A stretch of DNA of 64,000 nt, taken from positions 78,400,502 through 78,464,501 of the forward strand of contig CM057832.1 in NCBI GenBank assembly GCA_030068075.1. Reading direction: 5' to 3'. Made by a program: the position numbers and the translations under genes. The DNA comes from Paguma larvata (lineage: Eukaryota > Chordata > Mammalia > Carnivora > Viverridae). Below the pieces are notes generated by a model. It was not told the DNA's origin. It saw nothing but the letters and a program-made list of their open reading frames with translations, and made no database searches. Every line of letters begins with the position of its first letter. Within the stretch, counting starts at the first letter, position 1. This document shows, piece after piece, positions 21,741 through 33,339 of the stretch.

Positions 21741-22094
21741 TCTAGAATGCACATGTCTCATCTACAGAATTTGTGTCAGCACAGGAACTCCCCAGATGGT
21801 TTTTCTGGTCATTCCATGGCACAATTAATAAACTCCCAGGTTAAATTGCATAGAGTTGTACCTCAGCTCCTCCTCACGGAAGACACTCATGGGCAAAAGA
21901 AACAAAAGCATTTCAGCCTGTGTTCTGAGGGAAAGGGAAATTTTATTGTAGTAGGCATTTTACGTACTTATCAGCAAGCCTGTGGATGTAGGCTTTATTC
22001 ATTCCTCATTTCAGAATGAGGAAGTTGAGGAAATGGTTACTTGGAGTAGCTGACTAGTCCAAGTTCACTATCATAATGACTTTTCAAGTTTTAC
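21741..22094. other. Unique DNA, nothing recognised
   Basis: A 90-codon plus frame at 21747-22019 has no motif. 'attcattcctcatttcagaatgaggaa' hints at more MIR, but too weakly to call. Confidence 0.45.
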
Positions 22095-22290
22095 TTAATA
22101 TATTCCAGGTGCTATGCATATATTACATATAGTTTATATATTGCTTGACTTAATCTTCACAACCCTATGAGATCATATTTTGTTCCCTTTCAGTGACGAG
22201 CAAATGGAGGCTGAAAAGCCGAAATAATTTGCTCATGGCAGAACTGGGATTTGAACCCAAGTGTAGCTGATTCCCAAACCTATTTTTTTT
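22095..22290 (-). repeat. MIR SINE, reverse
   Basis: 'taatatattccaggtgctatgcatatatt', 'cttgacttaatcttcacaaccctatgagatc', 'aaatggaggctgaaaagccgaaataatttgctcatggcagaactgggatttgaaccc', box by box. Confidence 0.88.
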
Positions 22291-22530
22291 CCCCATGACT
22301 GTCACTTAAGCTCATGAAGCAAACCCGAAACAATCTTGGTTTGTACCAGGCCTAATCCAAGAATCATCAAATATCTTGTTTTTCTTGACAAATCCTCCCA
22401 TTATCCTTCCATGTTGCACACTTAACCTTCATGTCCTTCTTTGTTATGCTTGAGTCTACTCAGGACTCAGCACCCCAATGCTGTCCTCTGTATTCAAAGG
22501 ACTTGGGTGCACTTGTAGAAAGACATGGAT

Positions 22531-22765
22531 GTGGCACCTGGGTGGTTCAGTTGATTAAAATCCAACTCTTGATTTTGGCCCAGGTCATGATTTCATGGTT
22601 CATGGGATCAAGTTCCACATCAGTCTCTATACTGACAATGCAGAGCCTGTTTGGGATTCTGTCTCTCCCTTTCTCTGCCCCTTCCCTACTCTCTCTCACT
22701 CTTGCTTGCTCTTTCTCTCTCTATCAAAAATAAATAAACCAAAAAATAAAAATAAAAACTAAAAA
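22531..22765 (+). mobile_element. Felid tRNA-derived SINE, forward
   Basis: Head 'gtggcacctgggtggttcagttgatt', middle 'caggtcatgatttcatggttcatgg', CT-rich part, 'caaaaataaataaacc' and a degenerate A-rich tail with repeated 'aaaaat'. Target duplication unclear. Confidence 0.93.
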
Positions 22766-23333
22766 TACATTGACAAATACGTGTTTTGGGTAGCCAAGAA
22801 ACAATCCTTCAGCATCCAGCAGGTTGGTAAAGCAACAGAAACCAGGGAACACAGTTATATGACTTCCTTAACTTCAGGGAACAAGATCAGTGAAAGAACT
22901 GATGCACCGAGGAGGATGTTCGATTATATGCTTATTAACCTAGAAATATAGAAACATACAGGAGAGGAAAACTGCAAGATTTATCATACAACTTTAATTT
23001 TAAAGTTTGGCACTAATCCCAAAAGCTTTGGTGAAAATACTAAAAGACTTGTCATTTGGAGAAAATTCTATCTTTCTCTAGAGAGTTCATTTTTCCCTTT
23101 CTTTCTGACCTTCTATTCTATAATATATATATGTTTATATATATCAAAGAAAAAAAAGAGTGAAATAGTAATCAGTCCTGTGTTTGACTTCTTTAAATGA
23201 ATTTTTTTTCAAACTTCATTTTGTTATTACCATTTGGAAGCCAAGAGGTATAACCTTTGGATATAGCTCTATTTTCAGGATTCTGTCTATAATCCATTTT
23301 AACCATCAAAAAGTCACATTTATGAAGACATTC
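22766..23333. other. Unique DNA, nothing recognised
   Basis: AT-rich with a short (TA)n patch at about 23122-23145. No gene or repeat body recognised. Confidence 0.5.
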
Positions 23334-23550
23334 TTCTTTTTTTTAAATGTGTATTTATTTTTGTGAGAGAGACAGAGACAGAACATGAGCAGGGGAGGGG
23401 CAGAGAGAAAGGGAGACACAGAATCCAAAGCAGGCTCCAGGCTCTGGGCTGTCAGCACAGAGCCCGACACGGGGCTTGAACTCACAAGCTGTGAGATCAT
23501 GACCTGAGTCGAAGTCAGCTGCTCAACTGACCGAGCCACCCAGGCGCCCC
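23334..23550 (-). mobile_element. Felid tRNA-derived SINE
   Basis: Well kept minus-strand copy: tail 'aaatgtgtatttatttttgtgag', body 'caaagcaggctccaggctctgggctgtcagcacagagcccgacacgg', head 'cgagccacccaggcgcccc'. The intact CpG pairs in head and body suggest modest age. Confidence 0.95.
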
Positions 23551-24002
23551 CTTATTTTTAATTATGGACAATTTTCTTTATGCATTTTCCATGCATTCAA
23601 ATACACCATCTTAAAATTACATAACTTTTGCCTTTTCATTTCTTGAATGCATTTGGAAACAAGAGTTTTTAAAATTTACTCATATTTTTTTCCAAATACA
23701 AATTACACATTTTGAATCATTCTTAAAACTTATAACTTACACATGCATGGAAACACATTTTCTATAAGAATGGTGATTGTTACACCAAATGCTCTATGGA
23801 TCGTAAGTTTCTGCAGAGTCTAAACATCGTCTACCCAAAGTTGCATTGCTTATCATTGTTCTTCTGTAACTCATAAAAGGTAGGAAACAATTCCATTACA
23901 TTCAAAAACTAAAAACTCACTTTTTGGAAAAATGTCAATAGTACGTTCCTTTATCCAATCCAGAGTTTGGAGCATAAGGTAACTGGAGCCTGAGAGTTCA
24001 AG
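23551..24002. other. Unique DNA, nothing recognised
   Basis: AT-rich; no family or exon seen. Confidence 0.5.
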
Positions 24003-24050
24003 CTTACCTGCACCTTCTCCCTTTGGTTATTTCTTTCAGTGCAGGTGAGT
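24003..24050. other. Hairpin with donor-like motifs on both strands
   Basis: An 11-bp inverted repeat, 24003-24013 (cttacctgcac) against 24039-24049 (gtgcaggtgag), with one mismatch and a pyrimidine-rich loop. Each arm spells a splice donor on its own strand: GCAG|GTAAG on minus, GCAG|GTGAGT on plus. On the plus strand a 'ttctttcag' acceptor lies just before. Whether it is used cannot be told. Confidence 0.5.
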
Positions 24051-24634
24051 ATGTGTAATGTACTTCTCAGCCATTTTCCTCTACCTGCTTCTTGTCTCTT
24101 GAGCCCCAAGTCTCAGCTAAACGTACTAACATGATTTTGTCTTGTTTTCAGTGAATATTTAAAATGAACTGTTCTTCCCTTTGCCAAAGTGTTTATGGAA
24201 ACCACTTTTGATATTTAAGTTAATTGAGTTTAAATCATATTTCATTACAAGAAAACAGCTGTGCAGTCCTATTCCAGAACATTCTCAGTCCTCAGGAATC
24301 CTGCATTTCATCCCATAGCAACTCCTAACATAACGTTAATGAGAGTATGTGATGCTCAACTCTATCCTTCACTTTCTCTTTATTGTGGGCTCAAATAATA
24401 TTGTGACTTAAATGTTAAGATTTGAATAAATAAAATAGGTCAACGACTTACTAATTACACTGTTTAAGTAACCAAGAACCAGTTGTAAGCAAAAGATAGT
24501 AAAAGATAAAAGGAAGTCCAAAAATCCACCCAGAGAAACAATTTTCATGGCATTGCTCAATCCTCACGTAGGACCTTATTGAATCTTCATGAAGTAACAA
24601 TGTGGACAATTTCTTAAACTGCAATTTTAAAGAA
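24051..24634. other. Unique DNA, nothing recognised
   Basis: No repeat family or exon recognised. Confidence 0.5.
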
Positions 24635-24715
24635 GGTGATAATTAGCCCTTATTTACCATTTAATCCCAGCATATGGCATTATGCTAGGAACTTTAAAAT
24701 GTGACTATATTGCTC
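24635..24715 (-). repeat. MIR SINE fragment, reverse
   Basis: 'aattagcccttatttaccatttaatcccagcatatggcattatgctaggaacttt' resembles the reverse MIR start. Short and uncertain. Confidence 0.45.
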
Positions 24716-24869
24716 TCTATTAATTTGGTTTTTCCCACCCCGCCCTTTCCCCCTCCATTGTGTGCTGTGGATCATTTCATTTCTCCCACCACCCCAAATG
24801 GATGGATATCCAAAGTAAAACTGTTGGAAGCCCAAGATATTGCCTCCTACCTCTACTATTTATAATACG

Positions 24870-24985
24870 TACTTTCTCTTCTTAGAGTCTCTGAGTCTCA
24901 GTTGCTGTAGGTAAAATAGGAATAAAAATATCTACCTCATAAAAATTGTTATGTGGCACAAATTACATTTTGTACATCCAGTGGT
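24870..24985 (+). repeat. MIR SINE fragment, forward
   Basis: 'ctctgagtctcagttgctgtaggtaaaataggaataaaaatatctacctcataaaaattgttatg' follows the MIR 3' half. Confidence 0.75.
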
Positions 24986-25204
24986 TGATACTTAAGATTT
25001 CAGTTTTTTTCTCTTTTAGCAGAGGGACTGAAGAGCTGACGTTTTGAGGGTTAATTTTAATTCCACACGGAAGGGAGGCTAGAGTGAGGGGTTGGGAAAG
25101 AGGATAGCAAAAGTGTCCTAACAAACAAAGCCCCCCAAAATCTAAGTATGTTCAACACTTAGTGTAGCTCCTAATTAAGATAAGGATCTTGTGCCAGAAA
25201 CTGT
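24986..25204. other. Unique DNA
   Basis: Nothing recognised before the L1. Confidence 0.5.
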
Positions 25205-25955
25205 AGGAGAAGCAATTTTTTTGAAGTATTATTGACACACAATGTTACATTAGTTCAGTTTTACAGCATGGTGATTCACAACTTTATATGTTCTGCTCTG
25301 CTCACCACAAGTGTGGCTACCATCTGTCACCATACAATGCTACTACAATACTGTGAACTGTATCTCCAATGCCATACCTATCATTCTTGTGACTTCTTTC
25401 TGTAGCTGGAAACCTGGATCTCCCACCCTCCCCTTCATCCATTTTGTGCATCCTATCTACCTCCCTTCCCTTTGGCAACTATCAGTTCTATGTATTTATG
25501 GGTCTATTTCTGTATTTGTTTATTCATTTGTTGTTTTTTTAGATTCAAGATATAAGTGAAATCATATGGCATTTGTCTTTGTCTGGCTTATTTCACTTAG
25601 CATAATACCCTCTAGGTCCATCCATGTTGTCACAGATGGCAAGATCCCGTTCTATTTTATGGCTGCATAATATTCCGGTGTATAGATATGTTGCATCTTC
25701 TTTACCAATTCATCTATCAATGGACAGTTGGGTTGTTTTCATATCTCGGCTATTGTAAGTAATGCTGCAATAAACACAGGGATCTTTTCAAATTCATATT
25801 TTCATTTTCTTTGAGTAAATACCCAGTAGTGGAATCGCTAGATCATATGGCATTTCTGGTTTAATTTTTAAAGGAACCTCCATATTCTTGTCCATAGTGT
25901 CTGCACCAATTTATGTTCCTGCCAACAGTGCACAAAGTTTCCCTTTTGGGAGAAA
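25205..25955 (-). mobile_element. L1 LINE 3' end (L1MA/L1MB type)
   Basis: Antisense view of an L1 3' UTR and ORF2 end. In order: 'tgaagtattattgacacacaatgttacattag', 'accacaagtgtggctaccatctgtcaccatac', 'gaaatcatatggcatttgtctttgtctggc', 'cactctaggtccatcc'-type text, 'gtaaatacccagtagtggaatcgctagatcatatgg', ending at 'tgccaacagtgcac'. Older than the copy at 1-795. Frames are broken. Confidence 0.93.
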
Positions 25956-27059
25956 CAATTTTTCTCTGCCTATGTTAGGGATAGATTTTCTAGTTTTCAA
26001 GATCAGCCATAAAGAGATTGATCTAGAACCCAGTAAACACATGATTTTGGATAGAAATGTCCTCAAAGACCCCCTAGAATGTGTGATTTTTGTAAAACAC
26101 AACTTATCATGTGGCTTAGGCTCCAAAGACATGAAAAAGTATGAGGAAGAATTATAATTAAGAGATGAGGCCAAAAAAAGAAGGAAATGTTTAAAGACTA
26201 TTGGAATTTATCAACTGTCAACTAAATAAAACAAGAGACTTCTTTCTACTGTTTGTGAGTGAATATGGCTAGAACATCTATGAGGATGTATAATACCCTC
26301 TCCCCTGAGAAGTCTTACCTGGAATTTAGAGGAAGCGACAGTTGATCGGCCAACTAAGAATCAATAACTCACATCACACATGGTGCTGTGCCAGAACAGG
26401 AACCTAGGGGTTTTTTAGGCACGACTTGGCTGCAACCTACAGAAAACTATTCGAACTAGATGCTTTGGTAGGTGGTTAATTGTCAGGGCAACCTCTTAGA
26501 GAGCCAAGGGCAAAGAGCAGAGAGGTTGGATGATACCCTACCTCATCTTCTATCCACACACCTGCTTTGTCCTCCCATGTCTCTCCAAGATCGTGTTTCT
26601 CAGAACCTCCTGGCTTCAATTCCTCCATGTCGTCAATGGCTTAGGTTTGTCATGTTTCCTTTGGATCCAGTTGGAAATGTTTAGCTGGCACATACAATCC
26701 GTACAAGGCATACAGAGAAGCAATCCCATATTAATAGTCGATATCACAGAGTCTCTGTGTACTGTATTGTCTCAAGTATATTTTTTGTGTGTGTTTTAGA
26801 TTCTTAAGAAAGACCCCATAATTGGCTGTACTTAATCTGTGGATGGGTTCCTTTGGGATCATGTTTCTATGTTGCTCTGTCAATATGGCCAGAGTGTCAA
26901 GATCACACGAATTAAGTCCAGCTCTCCCTGTGATCACTCTTAGCATAAATTGAAGAGAGAAGGCAATTTTTTAAAAGGAGTGAGGGGACACGATCAGTTC
27001 AGACAAGTCCAAATGTCTTTCACAGAGCTTAATCTTGCAATCCTGCAGGTAGCAGTATC
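25956..27059. other. Unique DNA, nothing recognised
   Basis: Frames of 87-89 codons overlap on both strands at 25888-26174, and the first runs out of the L1, so chance is likely. No RNA gene or repeat recognised. Confidence 0.5.
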
Positions 27060-27200
27060 TGGAGTTCACAGATGAAGAAATCGAGGCTCCAAGATCTTAA
27101 AGCTCCCCAGTACCATACCCAGTAAGTTACAGAAATGGCACTTGATCCTACATCTCTCTCTGTCCCCAAACCCATGTTCTTCCCATATTGCCTTACTATC
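27060..27200 (-). repeat. MIR SINE fragment, reverse
   Basis: 'agttcacagatgaagaaatcgaggctcc', 'aagctccccagtaccatacccagtaagttacagaaatgg', 'cccatgttcttcccatattgcc', in MIR order. Confidence 0.8.
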
Positions 27201-30189
27201 TAAATATTTAGATGGCCTGCAAAGATGGAGGCAATTAGCTTGGAGTCATGAGAACTCATAAAGAACCAAGATAGCTTCTCCACTTCCAAGTAGTATAATC
27301 ATTATCTTGGAAATGAGAGATTTATCAGGAAAGTTATTAATAAAAAATAAATACTGCCTATAAATGCTATTAGAAACTAGTAATTAGTGAGAGGTGAAGA
27401 AGGTGCTTCAGAGCTGAAAATAGGTAGAAGGCAGCTTACATTAGGGGACAATGGACGATACCCAAAAGCAAAAGAGAGACTGGTTGATTGTGCTGGCCTC
27501 ATAGTTTTGCCCTAAATCATTCCTGCTGGTAGGACGTATAAGCTACTGTGTACAAAACAGTAAAAAATGGGACCTCCGACTCTGTGTCCCATCCTTAGAG
27601 AAACACTGGAAAAAACAAAATGGGAGAAAAGTATTCAGAAAATCCTTGCAAATGGCAAAGATCATGAAACGATCCTTTGGAAGCTGGCAACTTAAGAAAG
27701 CATATAATAAAACATTCTACACACATGCACATGCTTGCTCTCATTCACTCTCTCTCTCAGAAAACCTTAACGTACTTCTCTAATTTGCAAAATTGGAAGA
27801 TTTGAATGCCTTTAAGTCTTTGCTCATTGCATCGAAACTCCTTTACCTTTTCTGATGCTGTGAATTTCCTGAAATTTTGTCCCCTGATCTACATAGCTGT
27901 CTGACAGTTGCTTTGTGGATGGCATTTACTGGTATCATTCAGGGAACATTCAATAGTGTCTTATCTGCAGCTTAATGCATTTTCATCACCTATAGGCATA
28001 ACATGGTAGTATGAAAGTAAATTCAAATTTCCATAAAAATGTAAGGAGAAGCTCTCTCTCTAGCTTCTATATAAGAGAGCTTTGGTCTCCTCAGCGTTTC
28101 ATGAGAAGAGAACTAGAGAACAATAAACTCAGATACCGAGTGATGATAAACAGAAAAACATTTCAGTATGTGTGTAATAATGTATAGTATAAAACCATGA
28201 TCAGTAAGACTGAGCCCTTCAACTGTGACAGTCATGGAGAATTCTAGAATGAAGTTGCGTGTTATTTGAAATGGAATTTCCTTCTATGTGGTACATTTTC
28301 AGGCCAGCATTCAACCTTCAAGCTGGAAATTTTCTGACTAACTCCAATGCCTGCAATGGGGGAGCTGTCAACACAGGTCTCTTCTGATTGGAAGATTTAG
28401 TTGCCATGTTTTGCACTGTGGATATTTGTGATCTCAAACCTGCAAACTTGCAGATACTTTTGAAGATGGAGTCTTCAGAATACCTTCCCTAAGCACACCC
28501 AGGACTGAGATTGTCTACCAGTTGTAGTTCATGCAGGAGCAATACAGCCAAGTGCATCAGATAGCTATGCAGAAGACCAAGTAAATTACAGCAAATTTCA
28601 AGCAATGGGTCACAGAGAAGTGGTTCTGTTTGTTAACTTCTATTATTAAAGCCACAGACTGGGATCTGAGTTCAATTAGAAAGTGCTGTTGTTTCTTTGA
28701 GGCAGATGTCCTTGATGAAAAATAAAGTTGTAACTTTTTTTTCGGGGATTTTTTAAGCTCTAAGAAAGTAATTTTACCTTTGCTATCTTTCTGCCCCCTT
28801 CTCAAATGCCTAACACTTTTTTTTGGAAGAGACTCCTTTTCATTTTTTGGTGAGTCTCTCCAGAGAATCACATGTAGTGTAACTTTGCAAAAGAATAGGA
28901 TTCATACATTAGTATCCCTGAATTATATAGCCACAAATCTTTACAAATAAATACAGATTGCTTCACAAATACAGTAGTTTGGGCTAGACCTGAAATATTT
29001 TACAGATGCTGCTCTGTCTCACATTAGTCTAGGGGACACCTCACTCTGAAGATCACACAAACTCAGGTTTCTAATTTGTTTCTTGTCAAATTACAAATTT
29101 GGGAAGGAAATCATTGTAGGTTCTCTTCATGTCATTACCGTTGATTATCCATCTCTTCACCAGCAACCTACAGATCGTCTTTGGTCTTCCCGAAACATGG
29201 ATGAGTTTTCTATGTGGATTAGTAATAGTTGTTTGAGATCATGCAGATTACATGTTGATTTTAAAGGTGGTTGGAAGTGTTTCGGTTTTTTCCAAGCACA
29301 CCTTTTTATTTCCCAGTTACGAGCAAATCATAAGATGCCTCATTGAAACTGAGCCCTCACCTAGGCTGATACCGTTCTCAGAGAAGTCAAACTGGCTTCG
29401 TTTTTACATCGTAAACAATTTCTGAACCCAGGGAAGACTCTGTTCTCTTCCAAGCCTTAATTGTGTTCAAGGGAACTTCTGACCTGTATTGACAGTGAGA
29501 ACTTTATCCCCCGTGGGTGGGCTGAAAGGAGACGTTGTGCTTCTTCATTCATCTTAACATTAAATTATTTGGAGAATGTTGATCCCCCCAAATCCCCACC
29601 ATCTAATCCATATTCCACCAACACTTGTTCTGTGATATCTACCATAGAAAAAATATAGAATCTGTATAATGACTCCTAATTTTTCTATAACTACTCTGTG
29701 TGAGACCCACCTGTGATTCCTACAGCCTCCACAAAACATTCACCTTGGTGTCTCTTGGAAAAAGGTTTGGTTTAATAGATCATTGCAGTAGGATGGTGAT
29801 TCATCATTTATTTACCCTTAGGACTCTCAAAAACATACTGTTTCCATCAATAGTGAGCAAAGATTGGTTTTGTATTTGAAGTATGCTTCTCATTTTCAGG
29901 TTCAATTTTGGGCTGGTGAGCAATTTCAATAATACCCTTTTCAATAATGTGCAAAGTAGACTTCATTGAACACCCTTAAGCAAGCCTGCTCAAATCAATC
30001 AAAAGTTGCTGTGTAGCAAATTTGAATGTTGGAAAAACAGCACCATCTGCTGGAAAGGGGCAGGTAGGGAAACACTTGTTAGCCAAGAATTGAAGAATCT
30101 GAAGGCCAAAATCCTTGAGTAGTTTGAATCTGTGCATGTCAGTGTTCAAGTAATTCGCATTACAAAATGGCAATTGTGTTATTTTAGTA
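27201..30189. other. Long unique stretch, nothing firm recognised
   Basis: About 3 kb without a confident repeat, the longest such run here. A possible forward L2 scrap lies at 27810-27960 ('gaatttcctgaaattttgtcccctgatc'). A 104-codon minus frame at 28871-28557 is lysine-rich and an 87-codon plus frame lies at 29083-29346, both without motifs. Repeat depletion may mean constraint or simply old unmasked repeats. Confidence 0.45.
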
Positions 30190-30269
30190 ATAATGAGGCT
30201 TCATGGTTGAATAGGAAAAGCACAGAATGAAAGTAGGCTTCTTGCCCTGATTCACGCTTCATCTTATTT

Positions 30270-30307
<38 letters not shown>

Positions 30308-30350
30308 GTATAACCTTAAGGAAATCACTTCTTTAAAATAAGAGAGCCTT
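30190..30350 (+). repeat. MIR-like SINE split by a (CT)n run
   Basis: 'aggaaaagcacagaatgaaagtaggcttcttgccctgattcacgc' and 'ctgtataaccttaaggaaatcacttctttaaaa' read as MIR parts on either side of the CT run at 30275-30305. Diverged, so moderate. Confidence 0.5.
30275..30305 (+). repeat. (CT)n microsatellite
   Basis: About fifteen CT units, uninterrupted. Confidence 0.95.
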
Positions 30351-30384
30351 GGGAGAGAGTTAGGAATGCAGACTAAAATAGGGG

Positions 30385-30765
30385 TTAGGAATCCAGGCTC
30401 TGAAGTCAGCATGGCTGGGTTCAAATCTCAGGACTTCTAGTTTTTTTGTTTGTTTGTTTGTTTTTAATGTTTATTTATTTTTGAGAGAGAGAGAGTGCTA
30501 GTGAGTGGGGGAGGGGCAAAGAGAGAGGAAGACACAGAATCCACGAAGCAGGCTCCAGGCTCTGAACTGTCAGCACAGAGCCCGATGCGGGGCTCGAACC
30601 CACAAACCATGAGATCATGACCTGAGCTGAAGTCGGACACTCAACCCACTGAGCCACCCAGGTGCCCCCCATGACTTCTGTTTAATGGCTGTGTGGTCTT
30701 TGTCTGGTGCTAATCCTCTTCCCCATCCTGATCTATAAAATTCCTGGAGGGGTGGTAATCAAAAC
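30385..30765 (+). repeat. MIR SINE interrupted by a felid SINE
   Basis: Left part 'aatccaggctctgaagtcagcatggctgggttcaaatctcagg' is the MIR head. Right part, from 30671, 'ctgtgtggtctttgtctggtgctaatcc' is its continuation. The 228-bp felid SINE at 30441-30668 sits between them. Confidence 0.8.
30441..30668 (-). mobile_element. Felid tRNA-derived SINE inside a MIR
   Basis: Minus-strand copy with a (TTTG)n-expanded tail (30447-30463), body 'caggctccaggctctgaactgtcagcacagagcccgatgcgg' and head 'gagccacccaggtgcccc'. Likely target duplication: aggacttctag at 30430-30440 and atgacttctgt at 30671-30681. Confidence 0.94.
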
Positions 30766-30773
30766 AAAGCCAC

Positions 30774-30810
30774 TGAATGAGTGAATGAATGAATGAATGA
30801 ATGAATGAGT
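30774..30810 (+). repeat. (GAAT)n microsatellite
   Basis: About nine 4-bp units, 'gaatgagtgaatgaatgaat', nearly perfect after the first. Confidence 0.93.
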
Positions 30811-31009
30811 TCCTTATGTGGGTCTTGGGGCATGTGGTAGGTAATAGTACCTAAAGTTCCAACTTTACATTTGTCAGCTGAGACAATGGTTGCTAGAGTG
30901 CTTAATACTCTGTAAGTCACATTAGAGCTGTAAGATAGAAGTCTTATTGTTAGTATTTAGTCAGATTTTAACTGAGCAGGATTGGTAGAAGCATTACAGG
31001 GCTGATGAG

Positions 31010-31440
31010 TACTTTAATACACTGCCAGAGAGACTCTTAATTGAAAAAGTAATTTGGCAGTAAGAGGAAAAGCTTTAAAAACGTTCATTTAGTTTGAGTC
31101 AGTAATTGTACTTCTAGGAACCCACCCAAAGAAAATCACTGGAGACATGGAAATAGGTTTATGGTCAAGAATGTTCATACCAACATAGTTTACGATGTTG
31201 AAATACTGGAAAGGCAATGAATGGTCATCAGTATGAAATAAATCACATAGAATATTGTGTAGCATTAAATGTCATGTTTTGAAGAATCATGACATAAGGA
31301 AATATTCACAATATAATTATAAAAATAATAGGATATGAAAGTGGATGACCAGTGTGATCATAATTTTGGAAGGAAAAAGAAAAGGAATCTAGGAAGGAGA
31401 GATATTTATGGCCACACAACAAAATGTCAGCAGTGGTTAT
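31010..31440 (+). mobile_element. Old L1 3' part, forward
   Basis: 'gtcagtaattgtacttctaggaacccacccaaagaaaatcac', 'atgttcataccaacatagtttacgatgttgaaatactgg' and 'gtcagcagtggttatctctg' follow the ORF2 end and 3' UTR of an L1M. The match breaks at about 31440 where a MER20 begins. Confidence 0.85.
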
Positions 31441-31652
31441 CTCTGTTAACACTGTCAGGACTGTTGACGTTCTGAGCCAGATATTTCTTTGCTGTGTACA
31501 TGGGGTGGGAGGGGGAGGAGGGGGCTGTCCTGTTTACTGGAGGATGGTCATCAGCATCCCTGGCCCCTAGCTGTGACAACCAAAAATGTCTCCAGACGTT
31601 GTTAAATGTTCTCTGAGATGGGGTGGGGATCACCCTTAATCGAGAACCACTG
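31440..31652 (-). mobile_element. MER20 DNA transposon, reverse
   Basis: Nearly full non-autonomous hAT element read in reverse. Cues: 'agccagatatttctttgctgtg', 'ggggctgtcctgtttactggaggatgg', 'cagcatccctggcccctagc', 'gtgacaaccaaaaatgtctccagac', ending in the terminal 'tcgagaaccactgg'. It sits in an L1. MER20 copies are known to have supplied hormone-responsive enhancers in placental mammals; nothing here shows that this copy does. Confidence 0.92.
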
Positions 31653-31964
31653 GTTTAAAGGAAAGGAGTAAAATAAAGTCATTTCTGTGCTTGTACATTA
31701 CTAAGCCCAGATTGATCAATAAACCAGTTGTAGGATCAAATGGAGAACGTTAAGAGTGACTCACTAGCTCTCCAGGATCTTGGGAAGTGCATTTGACATC
31801 TGGCCAGAAGGACTCCTAGGAGATACATTCCTATGCACACATTGAGAAAAAGATTTTCTAACGTATGACCCTCAGACCTTAGGCATCTTTCCCCTTGTAT
31901 CAACTACTTTACAGTCATCTCTTGGCAAAAGAAACTCAATTCTAATCACTGACAGGTGGTGATG
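31653..31964. other. Unclassified DNA between MER20 and an L1 tail
   Basis: No family recognised. It could be decayed L1 body or a further insertion. Confidence 0.4.
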
Positions 31965-32055
31965 ACTAACATTTTTTTCTTCTTTGTACTTCCTATCTGT
32001 TCCGTATTGTCCTAAAATTAACGTGAATTAATGTTATCAGGAGAAAAAAAACAAC
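31965..32055 (+). mobile_element. Possible L1 3' tail, continuing 31010-31440
   Basis: 'acatttttttcttctttgtacttcctatctgttccgtattgtcc' and the closing A-rich 'ggagaaaaaaaacaac' resemble the end of an L1M 3' UTR. Confidence 0.45.
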
Positions 32056-33004
32056 TAAATATGTTTTAAGAACCCCCCCTTACCCTGTCCCACACCACCA
32101 TAGCAGGATAGGAAGGAAATGCTCTAACCCTAGCTACTGTTGTCCTTATGTAATCCTGATGCATTTTATCTTCTTTTTGTACTTCTTCCATCACCTTCAT
32201 GTGGGACTGACCTGCATTATTGTGATTGTAAATATGAATGTGTATTGAAAAGGGTGAAATGCCATGGGAGTGAAAACCTAGTTGCCTTAAGTAGTATTTC
32301 CCTTCAGGTTCTCTAGGCTTTGTTTTTGTCAACTAGTCCACCCGGCTTGTGAAAGAAATTAACAAACTGAGCACTTTGTAGGCTCCGGTTAATAGTCCAT
32401 GGAGAGGCAGCATAGTTTCTGATGAGCCCAATAGCCTACTCCATTTAGAAAGCCAAAGTCAGGAAGGCCAAGCACGTATTGGTGGGCATGATTTCTGAGA
32501 AGACCATCAGTCTTACCTTACAGTCTGATAAACCAATCATCCTCTGATAGCCTACAGCAGGTGAGCTTCTGCGGAATATGTTTACAGAGTCACTTCTCTT
32601 TCCTCGGTGCCCAAACATTACATTTTTTACAATGTGCTGGTTACATACAAAATCTCCTTTTGAAAAAATAATCTCTTTGGGGATCCAACCTCAATATATG
32701 GAGAGAAAACGAGCCTGAGATCACTTAGCTGCACAACAATAACTCAAATCAAATAAAATAGCCGGCAGTTTCCTGTAACAATTTTTTGAAATGAAATTTC
32801 CTTACCCGTGGAGCATCAGTGTGTGAGGGTTTTGCCACAAGCTAAGTTAAAAGAGTTGTGATAAGTTCTGAAAGCAACGATTTGGTAGAAAAAAATGGTA
32901 ATCAAAGGAAAGCATTATTTATCTTCAAATAACAGCAGGGAGAATATCTGCAGAAGACATGCAGAGATACCAAAATATAAAGACTGACTTTGTGCTATTT
33001 AAAC
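32056..33004. other. Unique DNA, nothing recognised
   Basis: An 88-codon minus frame at 32332-32066 has no recognised motif. 32600-32960 is AT-rich, repeat-free and could hold conserved sequence. Confidence 0.5.
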
Positions 33005-33125
33005 TCCTTTTCTAAATAGCTTTATCGATGTATAATTCACATAACATTAAATTAATTCATTTGAAGAGTGTCATGGAATAATTTTTAGGAAATTTACAGA
33101 ACTGTATTTTCAGCACACCAGTTGA
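33005..33125 (-). mobile_element. Old L1 3' UTR scrap
   Basis: 'aaatagctttatcgatgtataattcacataacattaaattaattca' is the familiar antisense end of an L1M 3' UTR. Confidence 0.7.
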
Positions 33126-33339
33126 ACTTGTTTTTGAGGCCTAACATTTGATTGTCCAAGTCTAACCTAATAGCATGATGCATGGGGACCTGTGTGTGTG
33201 TCTGTGTGTATGTTTGAAGACAGATTTCGGAGAGGTGGTATTTATTCAGAATTTAATTCTTTTGCTAAAAATTGACTACAGAGAAATGTAGTGACTGCAG
33301 AAGGAAAGATACTTAGGTTCTTCAGAGTCCTAGTTTAGA
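33126..33339. other. Unclassified DNA between L1 parts
   Basis: Contains a short GT-rich patch at 33191-33213. Possibly decayed L1. Confidence 0.4.

Noticed and set aside
27810..27960. L2 LINE fragment
   Set aside because: Only scattered agreement with the L2 3' region, so left as a note in the unique stretch.
30039..30053. CTCF-like site ('agcaccatctgctgg')
   Set aside because: Several core positions differ from the CTCF consensus, so support is too weak.
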